A stretch of 64,000 nucleotides of DNA from Hyphomicrobiaceae bacterium (GCA_021730785.1 JAKFWF010000056.1:1-64000); one strand, 5' to 3'. Positions 32,150 to 43,177 are shown, counted from the stretch's first letter. Notes: generated by a model from the letters alone, not told the origin. Made by a program: numbers and translations.

Positions 32150-34877
32150 ACTCGGGGATTTTCCCCATGGGGTCTAGTTGCGGGTTGGTGAGGAAGTTGG
32201 CGGCGGCTTCCGCGAAGGCGAACGGAATGAACACCATGCCGATCGCAACGTCGCGGTCCGCACGCGCGCGCAGCGTGATCTCGCCGCGCCGGGTCGCGAC
32301 CTTGATCGTGTCGCCCGGCTCGATGCCCATCCGTTCCAGCTCGCGAGGATGGAGGCCGGCGATCGCTTCCGGCTCCAGGCTGTCGAGCGTGCTCGAGCGG
32401 CGGGTCATGGAGCCGGTGTGCCAGTGCTCCAGCAGGCGGCCGGTGGTGAGCACCAGTGGGAACTCGGCATCGGGCACCTCGTCGGGCGCGCGCAATTCGG
32501 CCGGCACGATCTTCGCCCGGCCCGAGGCGGTCGGAAAGCCGGTGGCGAAGATGATCTCGGCGCCGGGCTCGTTAGGCGAGGCGACCGGATAGGTCACGCA
32601 GTCTTCGCGTGACAACCGCTCCCAGGTAATGTTGGCCAGCGACGGCATGACCTTGGTCATCTCGGTGAACACTTCGCCAACGTGGCTGTAGTTCCAGCCG
32701 AGCCCGAGCCGCTGCGCCAACTGTTGCAGCAGTTCCCAGTCCTGGCGCGCTTCGCCGGGCGGGGCGACCACCGGTCGGCCGATCTGCACCTGCCGGTTGG
32801 TATTGGTGAAAGAGCCCCACTTCTCGGCATGCGCGGAGGCCGGCAGCACGACGTCGGCATGCCAGGCGGTCTCGGTGAGGAAGATGTCCTGCACGACAAG
32901 GCACTCGAGCGTGGCGAGGCCCTTGCGGGCGTGGTTCTGGTCCGGGTCGGACATGGCCGGGTTCTCGCCCATGACGAACAGGCCCTTGATCTTGCCTTCC
33001 TCCATGGCGTGCATGATCTCGACCACCGTCAAACCGCGCTTGGGATCGAGCTTGGTGCCCCAGAATGTCTCGTAGCCGCCGCGGATACCGGCATCCTCGA
33101 CCGACTTGTAGTCGGGGAATACCATTGGGATCAGGCCGGCGTCGGACGCGCCCTGCACGTTGTTTTGTCCGCGTAGAGGATGCAAACCGGTGCCGGCGCG
33201 ACCGATCTGGCCGGTCGTGAGCGCGAGTGCGATCAGGCAGCGCGCGTTGTCGGTGCCGTGCGTGTGTTGCGACACGCCCATGCCCCAGAAGATCAACGAT
33301 GCGTTCGAGCGGGCATAGAGCCTCGCAACCTCGCGCACGGTCTCAGCATCGATGCCGCAATGCGGCGCCATCGCCTCTGGGCTGTAGTCCTTGATACTGG
33401 CTTGGAGCGCCTCAAACCCTTCCGTGTGCGCCTGCACGTACTGCCGGTCGTAGAGCTTTTCCTCGACAATCGTATGCAGCATGCCATTCAGCAGGGCGAC
33501 ATCGGTGCCGGGCTTGAACTGCAGGATGTGGCTCGCGACCTTCGACAAGCCGGAGTTCTGCCCGCGCGGGTCCATGACGATCAGCTTGGCGCCGCGCCGC
33601 GCCGCATTCTTGAGGAACGTCGCCGCCACGGGATGATTTTCGGCCGGCCGGGCACCGATCACGATGATGACTTCTGCGTCCTTCGCCGCCGTGAACGGCG
33701 CCGTCACCGCGCCCGAGTTGAGCCCCTCCATCAGCGCCGCAACGGACGACGCGTGGCACAGCCGCGTGCAGTGATCGACGTTGTTGGTGTGGAAGGCCGT
33801 GCGGATCAGCTTCTGGAACAGGTAGGCTTCCTCATTCGAGCCCTTGGCCGAGCCGAAGCCGGCAAGTGCTGCCCCACCGTCTCGCTGGTAGATCGTCTTG
33901 AGGCCGCCGCTTGCGCGGTCGAGCGCTTCTTCCCATGTCGCTTCGCGGAACACCTTTTGGATGTCCTCGCGGCGGATCTGCATATGCGGGTCTTTTGCGA
34001 CGCCGTCGCGGCGGATCAGCGGCTTGGTCAGGCGGTCAGGGTGATGGATGTAGTCGAAGCCGAAGCGGCCCTTGACGCACAGCCGGTTGTCGTTGGCTGG
34101 TCCGGCGCGGCCATCGACCGCGACGATGCGCTCGCCCTTCACGTGCACCGTGGTCTGGCAGCCGACACCGCAATAGGGGCACAGCGTGTCGACGCTGCGG
34201 TCAGCCTCGACCGCCTTGCGCTGGGTCACCGGATCAACGAGCTTTGCTTCCATCAGCGCGCCGGTCGGGCACACCTGGACGCACTCGCCGCAGGCGACGC
34301 AGGTGCTGTCGCCCATGCCCTTATCGAAGTCGAACACGATCTTCGAGCCGGCGCCGCGGTAGGCCATGCCGATCACGTCGTTGGCTTGCACTTCGCGGCA
34401 GGCGCGCACGCACAGGCCGCAGGAGATGCAGGCGTCGAGATTGACCGAGATGGCGCCGTGGGTGGTATCGCTGGCTGGCCGATCGGCAGCGGCGGGCAGG
34501 CGGCTCGTCGTGGACACGCCCATGGCCGACACCCAGTTCCAGAACTTGGACTTGTCGTCGTGAGCGTCCTCCGGTTTCGGCTGGTCGGCGACGAGGAGTT
34601 CGAACACCATCTCGCGGCCCTTGGTGGCGCGCTCCGAGCCGGTCTTGACCTTCATGCCGGGCGTCGGCTTGCGGATGCACGAGGCAGCCAGCACGCGCTC
34701 GCCTTCGACCTCGACCACGCAAGCGCGGCAGTTGCCGTCGGCGCGGTAGCCGGGTGCATCGTGCCAGCACAGATGCGGGATCGTCGTGCCGGCGCGCTTG
34801 GCGACTTGCCAGATGGTCTCGCCCTCGGCCGCTTCGACCGTGTGGCCATCGAGTTCGAAGGTGATTTTGGTTGTCAT
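32091..34877 (-). CDS. fdsA: NAD-linked formate dehydrogenase, molybdenum subunit
   Basis: From the ATG at 34877 the protein has 928 residues. Domains in order: a 2Fe-2S NuoG-like domain (cysteines 37, 50, 53, 67), two 4Fe-4S ferredoxin motifs (CISCGLCVRAC and CVACGECVQVC), the molybdopterin 4Fe-4S motif CPYCGVGC, and the bis-MGD domain with Cys in HCTRLCHASS as molybdenum ligand. This is the alpha subunit of soluble Fds/Fdh1-type enzymes, which oxidise formate to CO2 and reduce NAD. Its partner is the NuoEF-like protein encoded upstream, but a toxin-antitoxin pair lies between them. fdhD and fdsD were not found in the window. Confidence 0.93.
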   Translation of the reverse strand: MTTKITFELDGHTVEAAEGETIWQVAKRAGTTIPHLCWHDAPGYRADGNCRACVVEVEGERVLAASCIRKPTPGMKVKTGSERATKGREMVFELLVADQPKPEDAHDDKSKFWNWVSAMGVSTTSRLPAAADRPASDTTHGAISVNLDACISCGLCVRACREVQANDVIGMAYRGAGSKIVFDFDKGMGDSTCVACGECVQVCPTGALMEAKLVDPVTQRKAVEADRSVDTLCPYCGVGCQTTVHVKGERIVAVDGRAGPANDNRLCVKGRFGFDYIHHPDRLTKPLIRRDGVAKDPHMQIRREDIQKVFREATWEEALDRASGGLKTIYQRDGGAALAGFGSAKGSNEEAYLFQKLIRTAFHTNNVDHCTRLCHASSVAALMEGLNSGAVTAPFTAAKDAEVIIVIGARPAENHPVAATFLKNAARRGAKLIVMDPRGQNSGLSKVASHILQFKPGTDVALLNGMLHTIVEEKLYDRQYVQAHTEGFEALQASIKDYSPEAMAPHCGIDAETVREVARLYARSNASLIFWGMGVSQHTHGTDNARCLIALALTTGQIGRAGTGLHPLRGQNNVQGASDAGLIPMVFPDYKSVEDAGIRGGYETFWGTKLDPKRGLTVVEIMHAMEEGKIKGLFVMGENPAMSDPDQNHARKGLATLECLVVQDIFLTETAWHADVVLPASAHAEKWGSFTNTNRQVQIGRPVVAPPGEARQDWELLQQLAQRLGLGWNYSHVGEVFTEMTKVMPSLANITWERLSREDCVTYPVASPNEPGAEIIFATGFPTASGRAKIVPAELRAPDEVPDAEFPLVLTTGRLLEHWHTGSMTRRSSTLDSLEPEAIAGLHPRELERMGIEPGDTIKVATRRGEITLRARADRDVAIGMVFIPFAFAEAAANFLTNPQLDPMGKIPEFKFCAARVEKAEPVAQAAE

Positions 34878-34991
34878 GGTCTGGATCCTGGCGGCAGCGA
34901 TCAAGTGATTAGTCGGCGTATGATTTCGGCGCGAAGGGAGCGTTCGGCGTGGAGAGCATCGCCGCACCTACTGCAGTGCACATGTCGAGGG

Positions 34992-35348
34992 TCATTTCGC
35001 TGGCACTGATTTGCAGCGCTCTGGCTCACGCTCGATCAAATGCAAATGGGTGAGCTCTGACGGTGTCGGCAGTGTCTCATGCCGCTCCCAGGCGCGCAAA
35101 GTCGCCAACGGAATGCCGTAAGTGGTGGCGAACGTCTCCTGACCCATCCTCAATCTCTGGCGAATTCTCTTGGCAAGCGCCGGACGACGGGCTCGCGCGA
35201 GTTGCTCTGGCGTCAAGGGCTGGGCGTCCGGATCGGAAAGCGCTGCAGCCGTGATCTCCTCGTCTGTCAGATTATCGAGGCGCTCCCAATCGGCGTGTGT
35301 CATACCGAATCGATCGCGTTCATTGCCCGAAGTAGGTTCGTTGCTCAT
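34992..35348 (-). CDS. HTH antitoxin of a BrnT-type module
   Basis: A 118-residue protein from the ATG at 35348, overlapping the end of the toxin gene by 29 bases, which implies translational coupling. An acidic N-terminal half (NLTDEEITAAALSDPDAQPLT) is followed by a helix-turn-helix: KRIRQRLRMGQETFATTYGIPLATLRAWER. In this family the antitoxin follows the toxin, caps it, and represses the promoter. It belongs to the XRE-like antitoxins associated with BrnT toxins rather than to ribbon-helix-helix BrnA. Confidence 0.82.
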   Translation of the reverse strand: MSNEPTSGNERDRFGMTHADWERLDNLTDEEITAAALSDPDAQPLTPEQLARARRPALAKRIRQRLRMGQETFATTYGIPLATLRAWERHETLPTPSELTHLHLIEREPERCKSVPAK

Positions 35349-35592
35349 GTTTGTTTGCCGGCCGAGCCGATATAATGCGGATACGATCGCCACGCTCAGT
35401 GTAGTTTATCACGATTAAGTGGAGTCCAAGTCTACAAACTCGATTGAATCGTACGTCATGCGGATCGGGATCGTCCACCTCGCAATGATCCGGATCGTCG
35501 AAGGCAGCCCGAGCTTGTTCGAATGTAATTCCATGCTTGGCGAAGTTGCTCGCTGCCTTGTCGTCGTCCCATTCGAACTCGTCGTACCGCAT
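35320..35592 (-). CDS. brnT: BrnT-family ribonuclease toxin
   Basis: A 90-residue protein with the BrnT pattern: FEWDDDKAASNFAKHGITFEQARAAFDDP at the N-terminus, a central strand region (LHLIVINYTERGDRIRIISAR) and the terminal RPANKHEQRTY helix. BrnT toxins are RelE-fold ribonucleases that cleave mRNA. The gene starts 28 bases after the stop of the formate dehydrogenase beta gene and is followed by its antitoxin, so the whole pair sits inside the formate dehydrogenase gene pair and in the same orientation. Confidence 0.88.
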   Translation of the reverse strand: MRYDEFEWDDDKAASNFAKHGITFEQARAAFDDPDHCEVDDPDPHDVRFNRVCRLGLHLIVINYTERGDRIRIISARPANKHEQRTYFGQ

Positions 35593-35620
35593 GGCCGCTC
35601 TATTCCACCACCAGCCCCGC

Positions 35621-37324
<1,704 letters not shown>

Positions 37325-37598
37325 CTGCTCATCTGCCCCGCGCTGCCGGTGTCGGACCGCCGCTGGCGACCCATGTCGAATGGCCGTACGCCCGGAACGG
37401 GCGCTTGAACCTCGTTCTGGCATACCATATACCAATCACACCAGTGACGTTTTTGCTAGGGCCTTGGCGCGCCCATCAGCATCGTCGGTTTCGACCGAAT
37501 GCGTTTGTCGCGCGACACACGACTTTGCGTCTTGGCGCCATGCTGGCAATTGGCTATCGATGGTTCGGGGCGGCCACTCGTTTGGGGAAGAGCGCGAC

Positions 37599-38369
37599 AT
37601 GATGACGGTTTTGGCCGCCGATGCTGGCATTTTCAACCAGTTTGCATTGTGGCTCTCCTCATACTTCGGTGCGAGCAGTGGCAGTGTTTTAGCGCTCCTT
37701 CAAATCATCGGCATTGACATTGTACTGGCCGGCGACAACGCAGTTGTGATCGCTCTGGCGTGCCGCTCGCTGCCGCCCGGCCAACGCATGATCGGCATTG
37801 CGCTTGGCGCGGGAGTGGCAATTGTCCTGCGCATTTTCTTTACGATCATCATCCAGCAACTGCTGGATGTTCCATTTCTGAAGTTGATCGGTGGCTTGGC
37901 GCTGCTGTGGATCGCGATCAAACTGGTCACGGCACAGGAAGCCGGTGCGGAGAACGTGGCGAGCGGCTCCTCGTTATGGGAGGCGGTCCGCATTGTCGCC
38001 ATCGCCGACGTGATGATGAGCCTCGACAACGTGCTCGCCATCGCCGCCGCCGCCAAGGGCGATCAAATCCTGGTCATCGTTGGCCTGCTGATCTCGATCC
38101 CGCTCGTGGTGTTCGGCTCGACCCTGGTCTTGGGACTGCTGCACCGCTTTCCGATCCTGGTTTGGGCCGGCGCCGCACTGCTGGGATGGATTGCCGGCGA
38201 ATTGATCGCATCGGAGCCGGTGTTGCGCGACTACGTCTCGAACATGGCCGCGGCGATGGCGTTGCCGAAGCCAACACTGGTCAAGGTGTTCGAAGTGGGT
38301 GGTGCACTGCTGGTAGTCCTGATTGGCTGGCTGCTCAAGCGGTTCGCCGGTCGACCTGCCCCGGCGTAG
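37599..38369 (+). CDS. TerC/YjbE-family integral membrane protein
   Basis: A 256-residue protein from the ATG at 37599, preceded by GGGGAAG. Seven or so hydrophobic helices carry the TerC landmarks IIGIDIVLAGDNAVVIALA near the start and IVAIADVMMSLDNVLAIAAAA in the middle; the paired acidic residues in GDNA and SLDN lie within the membrane. TerC proteins are linked to metal ion export (notably manganese) and tellurite resistance. No tellurite genes are nearby, so a housekeeping metal role is more likely. Confidence 0.9.
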   Translation: MMTVLAADAGIFNQFALWLSSYFGASSGSVLALLQIIGIDIVLAGDNAVVIALACRSLPPGQRMIGIALGAGVAIVLRIFFTIIIQQLLDVPFLKLIGGLALLWIAIKLVTAQEAGAENVASGSSLWEAVRIVAIADVMMSLDNVLAIAAAAKGDQILVIVGLLISIPLVVFGSTLVLGLLHRFPILVWAGAALLGWIAGELIASEPVLRDYVSNMAAAMALPKPTLVKVFEVGGALLVVLIGWLLKRFAGRPAPA

Positions 38370-38381
38370 CGCGCTGGCGCG

Positions 38382-39503
38382 CTAGATCTTTGCCGGCCGC
38401 AGACGCCTGAACCGCGGGCGCTGCAGGCTCTGGACACCGATGCTGCGCAGTTTGCGGACGCGACGCAGAACCGTGCGGCGTGGCGCCTTCACCGGTCCGC
38501 CACGCAGCAATGCCCGCTCGACGTTTTCCACGAACTGGTCCGCCATGCGGCGCCAACTGAATTGGCATGCGTGGCGGCGCGCGGCCGTGCGGTCGAGCGC
38601 CAGCGCCTTGCGGGCTGCAACCGCCAGATCGTCGTCGAGATAACCGGTGCGGCCATTGGCCACGAGGTCGATCGGGCCGGTGACCGGGTAGGCGGCGATG
38701 GGTAAGCCCGATGCCATGGCTTCCAGCAGCACGAGGCCGAAGGTGTCGGTGCGGCTCGGGAACACGAATACGTCGCCCGAGGCATAGGCCTTGGCCAAAT
38801 CCACGCCGGTTTTGGGGCCCGTGAAGTGCGCCGCCGGATAGGCGCGCGCGAGCTCCGCGAGGTGCGGACCACCGCCCACCACCACCTTGCGGCCAGGCAG
38901 TTCGGCGCCAAGGAACGCTTCGATGTTCTTCTCGCGCGACACCCGGCCGACATAGAGGAAAACCGGCTGGTCGCTGCCGAACAGGCGCACATCGCGGGGG
39001 CGGAACAGGTCGGTGTCGACGCCGCGCGTCCACGGCAGCAGGTGCTTGAAGCCGCGCCCGGCGAGATCGCGCGACAGCGAGGCGGTGGCAACCATCGTGC
39101 CGGCACCCGCGTTGTGGAACAGTCGTGCCGGCCCGTAGCACCAGTCGGCCGGCAGGCCGAGGTGGGCGCTGGCATACTCCGGGAACTTGGTGTGATAGCT
39201 GGTCGTGAAGGGTTGGCCTCGGGACAGGCACACGCGGCGCGCCATCCAGCCGACCGGCCCCTCGGTCGCCACGTGGATGAAGTCCGGGGCAAGGTCGTCG
39301 ATGCGCCGGCGCGCATGACGCATGCTCGGCAGCGCGACCCTGATTTCGCGATAGAACGGCAGCGCCACCGTGGTGAAATCCGCCGGCGTCAGAAACACCG
39401 TCTCGATGCCCTGGCCCTCGAGTTCGGCCGCCAGCCGCTCATAGGTGCGCACCACGCCGTTCACCTGCGGGGGGGCTGCGTCGGTTGCAATAAGAATTCG
39501 CAT
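38382..39503 (-). CDS. glycosyltransferase family 4 (GT-B) protein
   Basis: A 373-residue GT-B enzyme from the ATG at 39503, with AAGGCGG upstream. The N-terminal domain begins RILIATDAAPPQVNGVVRTYERL, and the C-terminal domain has VFLYVGRVSREKNIEAFLGA, GGGPHLAELARAYP and the donor-binding motif FPSRTDTFGLVLLEAMASGLPI. The closest recognised type is the mannosyl- or sulfoquinovosyl-lipid transferases (MgtA/SqdX-like) that act at the membrane. It converges on the TerC gene with a 12-base gap. Confidence 0.88.
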   Translation of the reverse strand: MRILIATDAAPPQVNGVVRTYERLAAELEGQGIETVFLTPADFTTVALPFYREIRVALPSMRHARRRIDDLAPDFIHVATEGPVGWMARRVCLSRGQPFTTSYHTKFPEYASAHLGLPADWCYGPARLFHNAGAGTMVATASLSRDLAGRGFKHLLPWTRGVDTDLFRPRDVRLFGSDQPVFLYVGRVSREKNIEAFLGAELPGRKVVVGGGPHLAELARAYPAAHFTGPKTGVDLAKAYASGDVFVFPSRTDTFGLVLLEAMASGLPIAAYPVTGPIDLVANGRTGYLDDDLAVAARKALALDRTAARRHACQFSWRRMADQFVENVERALLRGGPVKAPRRTVLRRVRKLRSIGVQSLQRPRFRRLRPAKI

Positions 39504-39747
39504 GTGATGCCGCCTTGTCGAAGCGTGCATGTTCAGTTCGTTCGCAATCAGCCCGCACTCAACGCCCTCGAGGTAGGTCCAGGGGATGGGAGTCCCATTA
39601 CAGACGTGTGACAGCCATCATGAATTGCCTGGATATCGTTTACGCCGCGTTCCTGGGGCGGAGGGCTCGGCGTCGCACGCTTCTTGCTAACGTTCTGGAA
39701 TAGGCAAATGCCTGTCTCGAAACGAACCACTTCGGAACAATACCGCC

Positions 39748-40281
39748 ATGTTCGAACGCAATAAAGTCGATTCCCAGCCCGAACAGACAGCCATCGCCAT
39801 CGAGGCCCGCCTCGATGACGGCCGTATCCTGAAGGGCAAGGTCGCGATCCCGATGCACAAGACCGTCTATGACGTGCTGAACGGCACCGGCGTGTTCCTC
39901 GACTTCGAGCCGTTCGAGGGCGAGCGCCAGTTCATCGCCAAGGCATCCCTGCGCACGGTCAAACTGCTGGCAGTGGGGCGCGGTCCCAACCTGCAGAGCC
40001 GGTTGCGCGATATGGACGGTTTCGATCCGCACGCCATTTTGGGGCTTGGCCACAGCGCCACCTGGGACGACGTGCGAACCGCCTATCACCGCCTCGCCAA
40101 AACCTACCATCCGGACCGCTACTCGAATGCCGAGCTGCCGCAGGAGGTGGCCGACTACCTGGCGTCCATGGCGCGCCGCGTGAATGCCGCCTTCGCAGCA
40201 CTCGAAGCCCCGCACGTGGCGACGAAGCAGGCGACCGTCGCCCGCGCAGCGCCGATCTACACGTCGCCGGCGCGGACATGA
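39748..40281 (+). CDS. J-domain (DnaJ-like) protein with an N-terminal beta domain
   Basis: A 177-residue protein. Residues 15-75 form a small beta-rich domain (EARLDDGRILKGKVAIP) shared with the next gene. A C-terminal J domain spans about 91-155 with HPD at 121-123 in RLAKTYHPDRYS, so it should stimulate an Hsp70 ATPase. No zinc-finger or substrate domain of true DnaJ is present. The tandem paralogue 100 bases downstream lacks HPD. Confidence 0.85.
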   Translation: MFERNKVDSQPEQTAIAIEARLDDGRILKGKVAIPMHKTVYDVLNGTGVFLDFEPFEGERQFIAKASLRTVKLLAVGRGPNLQSRLRDMDGFDPHAILGLGHSATWDDVRTAYHRLAKTYHPDRYSNAELPQEVADYLASMARRVNAAFAALEAPHVATKQATVARAAPIYTSPART

Positions 40282-40382
40282 TCGATAAAATGCGTTGCAC
40301 AATCGTGTCATCCGGTTAACCGTTGCCTGCTAGCTTCTCCCCGTTGGCGCTCCCCTTGCGCCCTACCTGGAGCTAGCACCCG

Positions 40383-40880
40383 ATGGCCGCCGCCGATCTC
40401 ACTGCCTGGCGCAGGCAGAACAGCGACCCGATGACGATCGACGTCATCTTGAGTGATGGCACGGCCATGCGCGCGGTTGTGATGGTGCCGCGCGACAAGC
40501 AGCTGAAGGACGTGTTCAACGTCACCGATACGTTCATCGAGGTCGAGTGCCTGGAGAACGGGCCGATCGTGTTCCAGCGCGGCGCTTTGCGCTCGGTCAG
40601 GCCGGCGATGCTGCCGAAGGCGGATCAACTGGACAAGCGGCTGGCGGCGGCCGAGAAGCTGCAGGCGCATTTGACGCTCGGCATCACCAAGGCCGCCGAT
40701 CGCGCGACGATCGCTGCCGCCCACGCCAGCCTCAAGGCTACCTATGATCCGGCCCGCGCCGTGAGCGCCGGCCTGCCGGCCGAGATCATAGCCTATATGG
40801 ATGCCATGGGCCGGCGTCTCGATGCTGCCCGGGCCGAATTGGACGCGATTCACGAACTGGCCGCGAAACCCGCCGCGTAA
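40383..40880 (+). CDS. J-like paralogue without HPD motif
   Basis: A 165-residue protein, start ATG at 40383 with CTGGAG upstream. It matches its upstream neighbour in layout: an N-terminal domain (TIDVILSDGTAMRAVVMVP) and a C-terminal helical region, where AHASLKATYDPARAVSAGLP aligns with YHRLAKTYHPDRYSNAELP. The HPD tripeptide has become DPA (122-124), so Hsp70 stimulation is not expected. It is best seen as a diverged tandem duplicate, perhaps a regulator or partner of the first protein. Confidence 0.75.
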   Translation: MAAADLTAWRRQNSDPMTIDVILSDGTAMRAVVMVPRDKQLKDVFNVTDTFIEVECLENGPIVFQRGALRSVRPAMLPKADQLDKRLAAAEKLQAHLTLGITKAADRATIAAAHASLKATYDPARAVSAGLPAEIIAYMDAMGRRLDAARAELDAIHELAAKPAA

Positions 40881-40935
40881 ACTTTGTAGCGACGACAAGA
40901 CCGCCCTATACGAAGTGCCTGGGGGTGGTTGGGCA

Positions 40936-42060
40936 ATGGCGGCAAAGGTTCGGATTCTGATCGTTGGCGGCTATGGCGCGTTCGGCGCCCGCGCCGCCGA
41001 GCGGCTGGCCCGGGACGCGGATCTGCAGGTGATCATCGCCGGCCGATCGCTCGTGAAGGCGCAGGCGGCCGCGGCCGGCCTTGCGTCGCGGTCGCGGGCG
41101 GTGGTTCATGCCGCAGCAGTCGACGCCACGGCAGCCGATGTGGCAGCACTCCGCGACTTGGCGCCGGCAGTGGTGATCAACGCGTCGGGTCCCTTTCAAC
41201 TGCAGGATAAGTCGCTGGCCCGGGCGACAATTGCGATCGGCGCCCACTATATCGATCTTGCCGATGCGGCGGATTTTGTGCTGGGCTTTGCCGCCGATGC
41301 CGATCTCGATGCCCGTGCGCGCGCGGCCGGCGTACTGTGCGTCAGCGGGGCGAGCACGGTACCGGCGATCTCGGGCGCGATCCTCGATCATTTCGCGCCT
41401 TATTTCGGCCGGCTCGATGCCATGCGCTACGGCCTGTCGCCCGGCAACCACTTCGATCCGGGACCGGCAACCACGGCCTCGATCCTGGGCGGTTTGGGCA
41501 AGCCGTTCGCAACAAGGCGCGATGGCACGTGGACCACAGTGCACGGTTGGCAGGGGCTGTCGCAGCACCGCTTCCCCACCATCGGCAAACGCTGGTTGGG
41601 CAATTGCAACGTGCCCGATCCGCAGTTGTTCGCCGCGCGCTATCCGAGCCTGCGCACGATCGATTTCCGTGCCGGCGTCGAGGTGTCGCTGTTTCATCTG
41701 GGGCTGTGGGCGCTATCCTGGCCAAGCCGCTGGGGCATGATTGCACACCCGCAGCGGCTCGCCACTCCGCTGTTGGCTGCCAAGCGCTGGCTCAGCTTTC
41801 TCGGCACCGACGTCGGCTGCATGTTCGTCGAGTTCACCGGCACCGATGCGCGCGGCGAGCCGCAGGCGATCACCTGGCACCTTACCGCGCGCCAGGGGCA
41901 CGGCCCCTACATCCCGACGACGCCGGCCGTCATTCTGGCAAAGAAGCTCGCCCATGGCGCCAACGCCGAGCGCGGTGCGCGGGCCTGCGTCGGTCTCGTC
42001 ACGCTCAGTGAGATCGAACGCGAGCTGGCCGACCTCGACATCCGCATGAGCCTGTCATGA
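40936..42060 (+). CDS. saccharopine dehydrogenase-like NAD(P)-binding protein
   Basis: A 374-residue protein with the N-terminal Rossmann motif ILIVGGYGAFGARAAERLA (about residues 7-25), VVINASGPFQLQDKSLARA and HYIDLADAADFV, all typical of the saccharopine-dehydrogenase/enoyl-reductase superfamily. The reaction is unknown. Its stop overlaps the start of the DUF4166 gene (ATGA), a recurring pairing in proteobacteria that points to a joint function. Confidence 0.85.
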   Translation: MAAKVRILIVGGYGAFGARAAERLARDADLQVIIAGRSLVKAQAAAAGLASRSRAVVHAAAVDATAADVAALRDLAPAVVINASGPFQLQDKSLARATIAIGAHYIDLADAADFVLGFAADADLDARARAAGVLCVSGASTVPAISGAILDHFAPYFGRLDAMRYGLSPGNHFDPGPATTASILGGLGKPFATRRDGTWTTVHGWQGLSQHRFPTIGKRWLGNCNVPDPQLFAARYPSLRTIDFRAGVEVSLFHLGLWALSWPSRWGMIAHPQRLATPLLAAKRWLSFLGTDVGCMFVEFTGTDARGEPQAITWHLTARQGHGPYIPTTPAVILAKKLAHGANAERGARACVGLVTLSEIERELADLDIRMSLS

Positions 42061-42587
42061 CGACGCTCTACCGCCGCCTGCTGGGCGCTCGGTTCGAGAT
42101 GCTGCCATCGCCGGTGCGTGCGTTGCACGATGTCGCAGGCACCGTCACGTGGACCGGCCGTGCCGATGTTGAGCGCGGCGCCTCGTGGCCGGCACGCGTC
42201 ATTGCGACAGCCTTTGGTTTGCCGCCAGCCGGGCTCGATCAACATCTGACGGTGACGTTCACGCCGCAGGGGGACGCCGAAGTGTGGACGCGCGCCTTTG
42301 GCCACCGCCGGTTCGTCTCGACCCAGCGCGCCCGGGGCAATCAACTGCGCGAGGCGGTCGGACCGGTCACGCTGCATATGACGCTGCAGGCTGATGACCA
42401 GGGCTTGAGCTTGACACTCGTTGCGGCGAGCTTCCTCGGCCTGCCGGTGCCGAACGTCCTGCTGCCGCGCATACGCACGCGCGAAAACGGCCGCGAGGAC
42501 CGCTACCACTTCGATGTCGAAGCGGTCGTCCCGGCATTCGGCCTGCTCGTGCGCTATCGCGGCTGGCTGGTGCGTGCCGCAACGTAG
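42057..42587 (+). CDS. DUF4166-domain protein
   Basis: A 176-residue protein overlapping the upstream gene by four bases. LPSPVRALHDV near the N-terminus, VTWTGRADVERG, AEVWTRAFGHRRFVS and the end FDVEAVVPAFGLLVRYRGWL are the DUF4166 pattern. The domain often accompanies or is fused to saccharopine-dehydrogenase-like proteins; it may bind a lipid, but no activity is established. Its 3' end overlaps the convergent mocA-like gene by 34 bases. Confidence 0.85.
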   Translation: MTTLYRRLLGARFEMLPSPVRALHDVAGTVTWTGRADVERGASWPARVIATAFGLPPAGLDQHLTVTFTPQGDAEVWTRAFGHRRFVSTQRARGNQLREAVGPVTLHMTLQADDQGLSLTLVAASFLGLPVPNVLLPRIRTRENGREDRYHFDVEAVVPAFGLLVRYRGWLVRAAT

Positions 42588-43177
42588 GCGGAGAGGTCTT
42601 CGCGTGTGTCGATGTCGGTGCCGGCGCCATCGCCCGCAACCGGCACGCGGACAACCCTATCGCCCTCAGCTTCGATCAGTGCCTTGGCGCCCTTGTCGCT
42701 GCCGAGTTTGCGCAGTTCGGCGAACAGGCGCGGCGGCCAGATCACCGGGTTGCCCTGGCGGCCGTCGGCGAGCACCGGATGGACGATGCGGTCGCAGCCG
42801 GCGTCCCCGAAGTGCCGGCACAGGTTGGCGATCAGCGTTGCATCGACCGCCGGCATGTCGCCCTGTGCAATGAGCGCGCCCGCCACATCGTCGTCGAGCG
42901 CCTTGATGCCGGCTGCAACCGACGTGCCCATGCCCCGGGCGTGCCGCTCGTTGTAGGTGATGCGCCGGCCGGGACCAGCGGTCGCGGCTGCCACCAGATC
43001 GGGCTCGTGGCCGGTGACGACGACGAGGCGCGCAATCCCGCCGGCTTCCAGCGCCTCGATCACGCGCGTGACGAGTGGCCGGCCGTCGATTGCCGCGAGC
43101 AGCTTGTTGTCGGCCCCGAACCGTGTCGACGATCCGGCGGCGAGGATGATCCCGGCGATGATCGGCTTATGCGGCAT
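42554..43177 (-). CDS. molybdenum cofactor nucleotidyltransferase (MocA/MobA-like)
   Basis: A 207-residue GT-A-fold nucleotidyltransferase. The N-terminal GIILAAGSSTRFGADNKLLAAIDG is the nucleotide-binding loop, with LVVVTGHEPD and the metal-binding acidic site in LIAQGDMPAVD. The MocA type attaches CMP to molybdopterin for xanthine-dehydrogenase-family enzymes. The gene overlaps the end of the xdhC-like gene by 11 bases, which strengthens this over other sugar or mannose nucleotidyltransferases. Confidence 0.85.
   Translation of the reverse strand: MPHKPIIAGIILAAGSSTRFGADNKLLAAIDGRPLVTRVIEALEAGGIARLVVVTGHEPDLVAAATAGPGRRITYNERHARGMGTSVAAGIKALDDDVAGALIAQGDMPAVDATLIANLCRHFGDAGCDRIVHPVLADGRQGNPVIWPPRLFAELRKLGSDKGAKALIEAEGDRVVRVPVAGDGAGTDIDTREDLSAYVAARTSQPR

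Noticed and set aside
33180-35009. A 609-codon open frame on the plus strand opposite the formate dehydrogenase gene
   Set aside because: Low-complexity composition and complete overlap with the conserved cysteine-motif domains of fdsA on the other strand.
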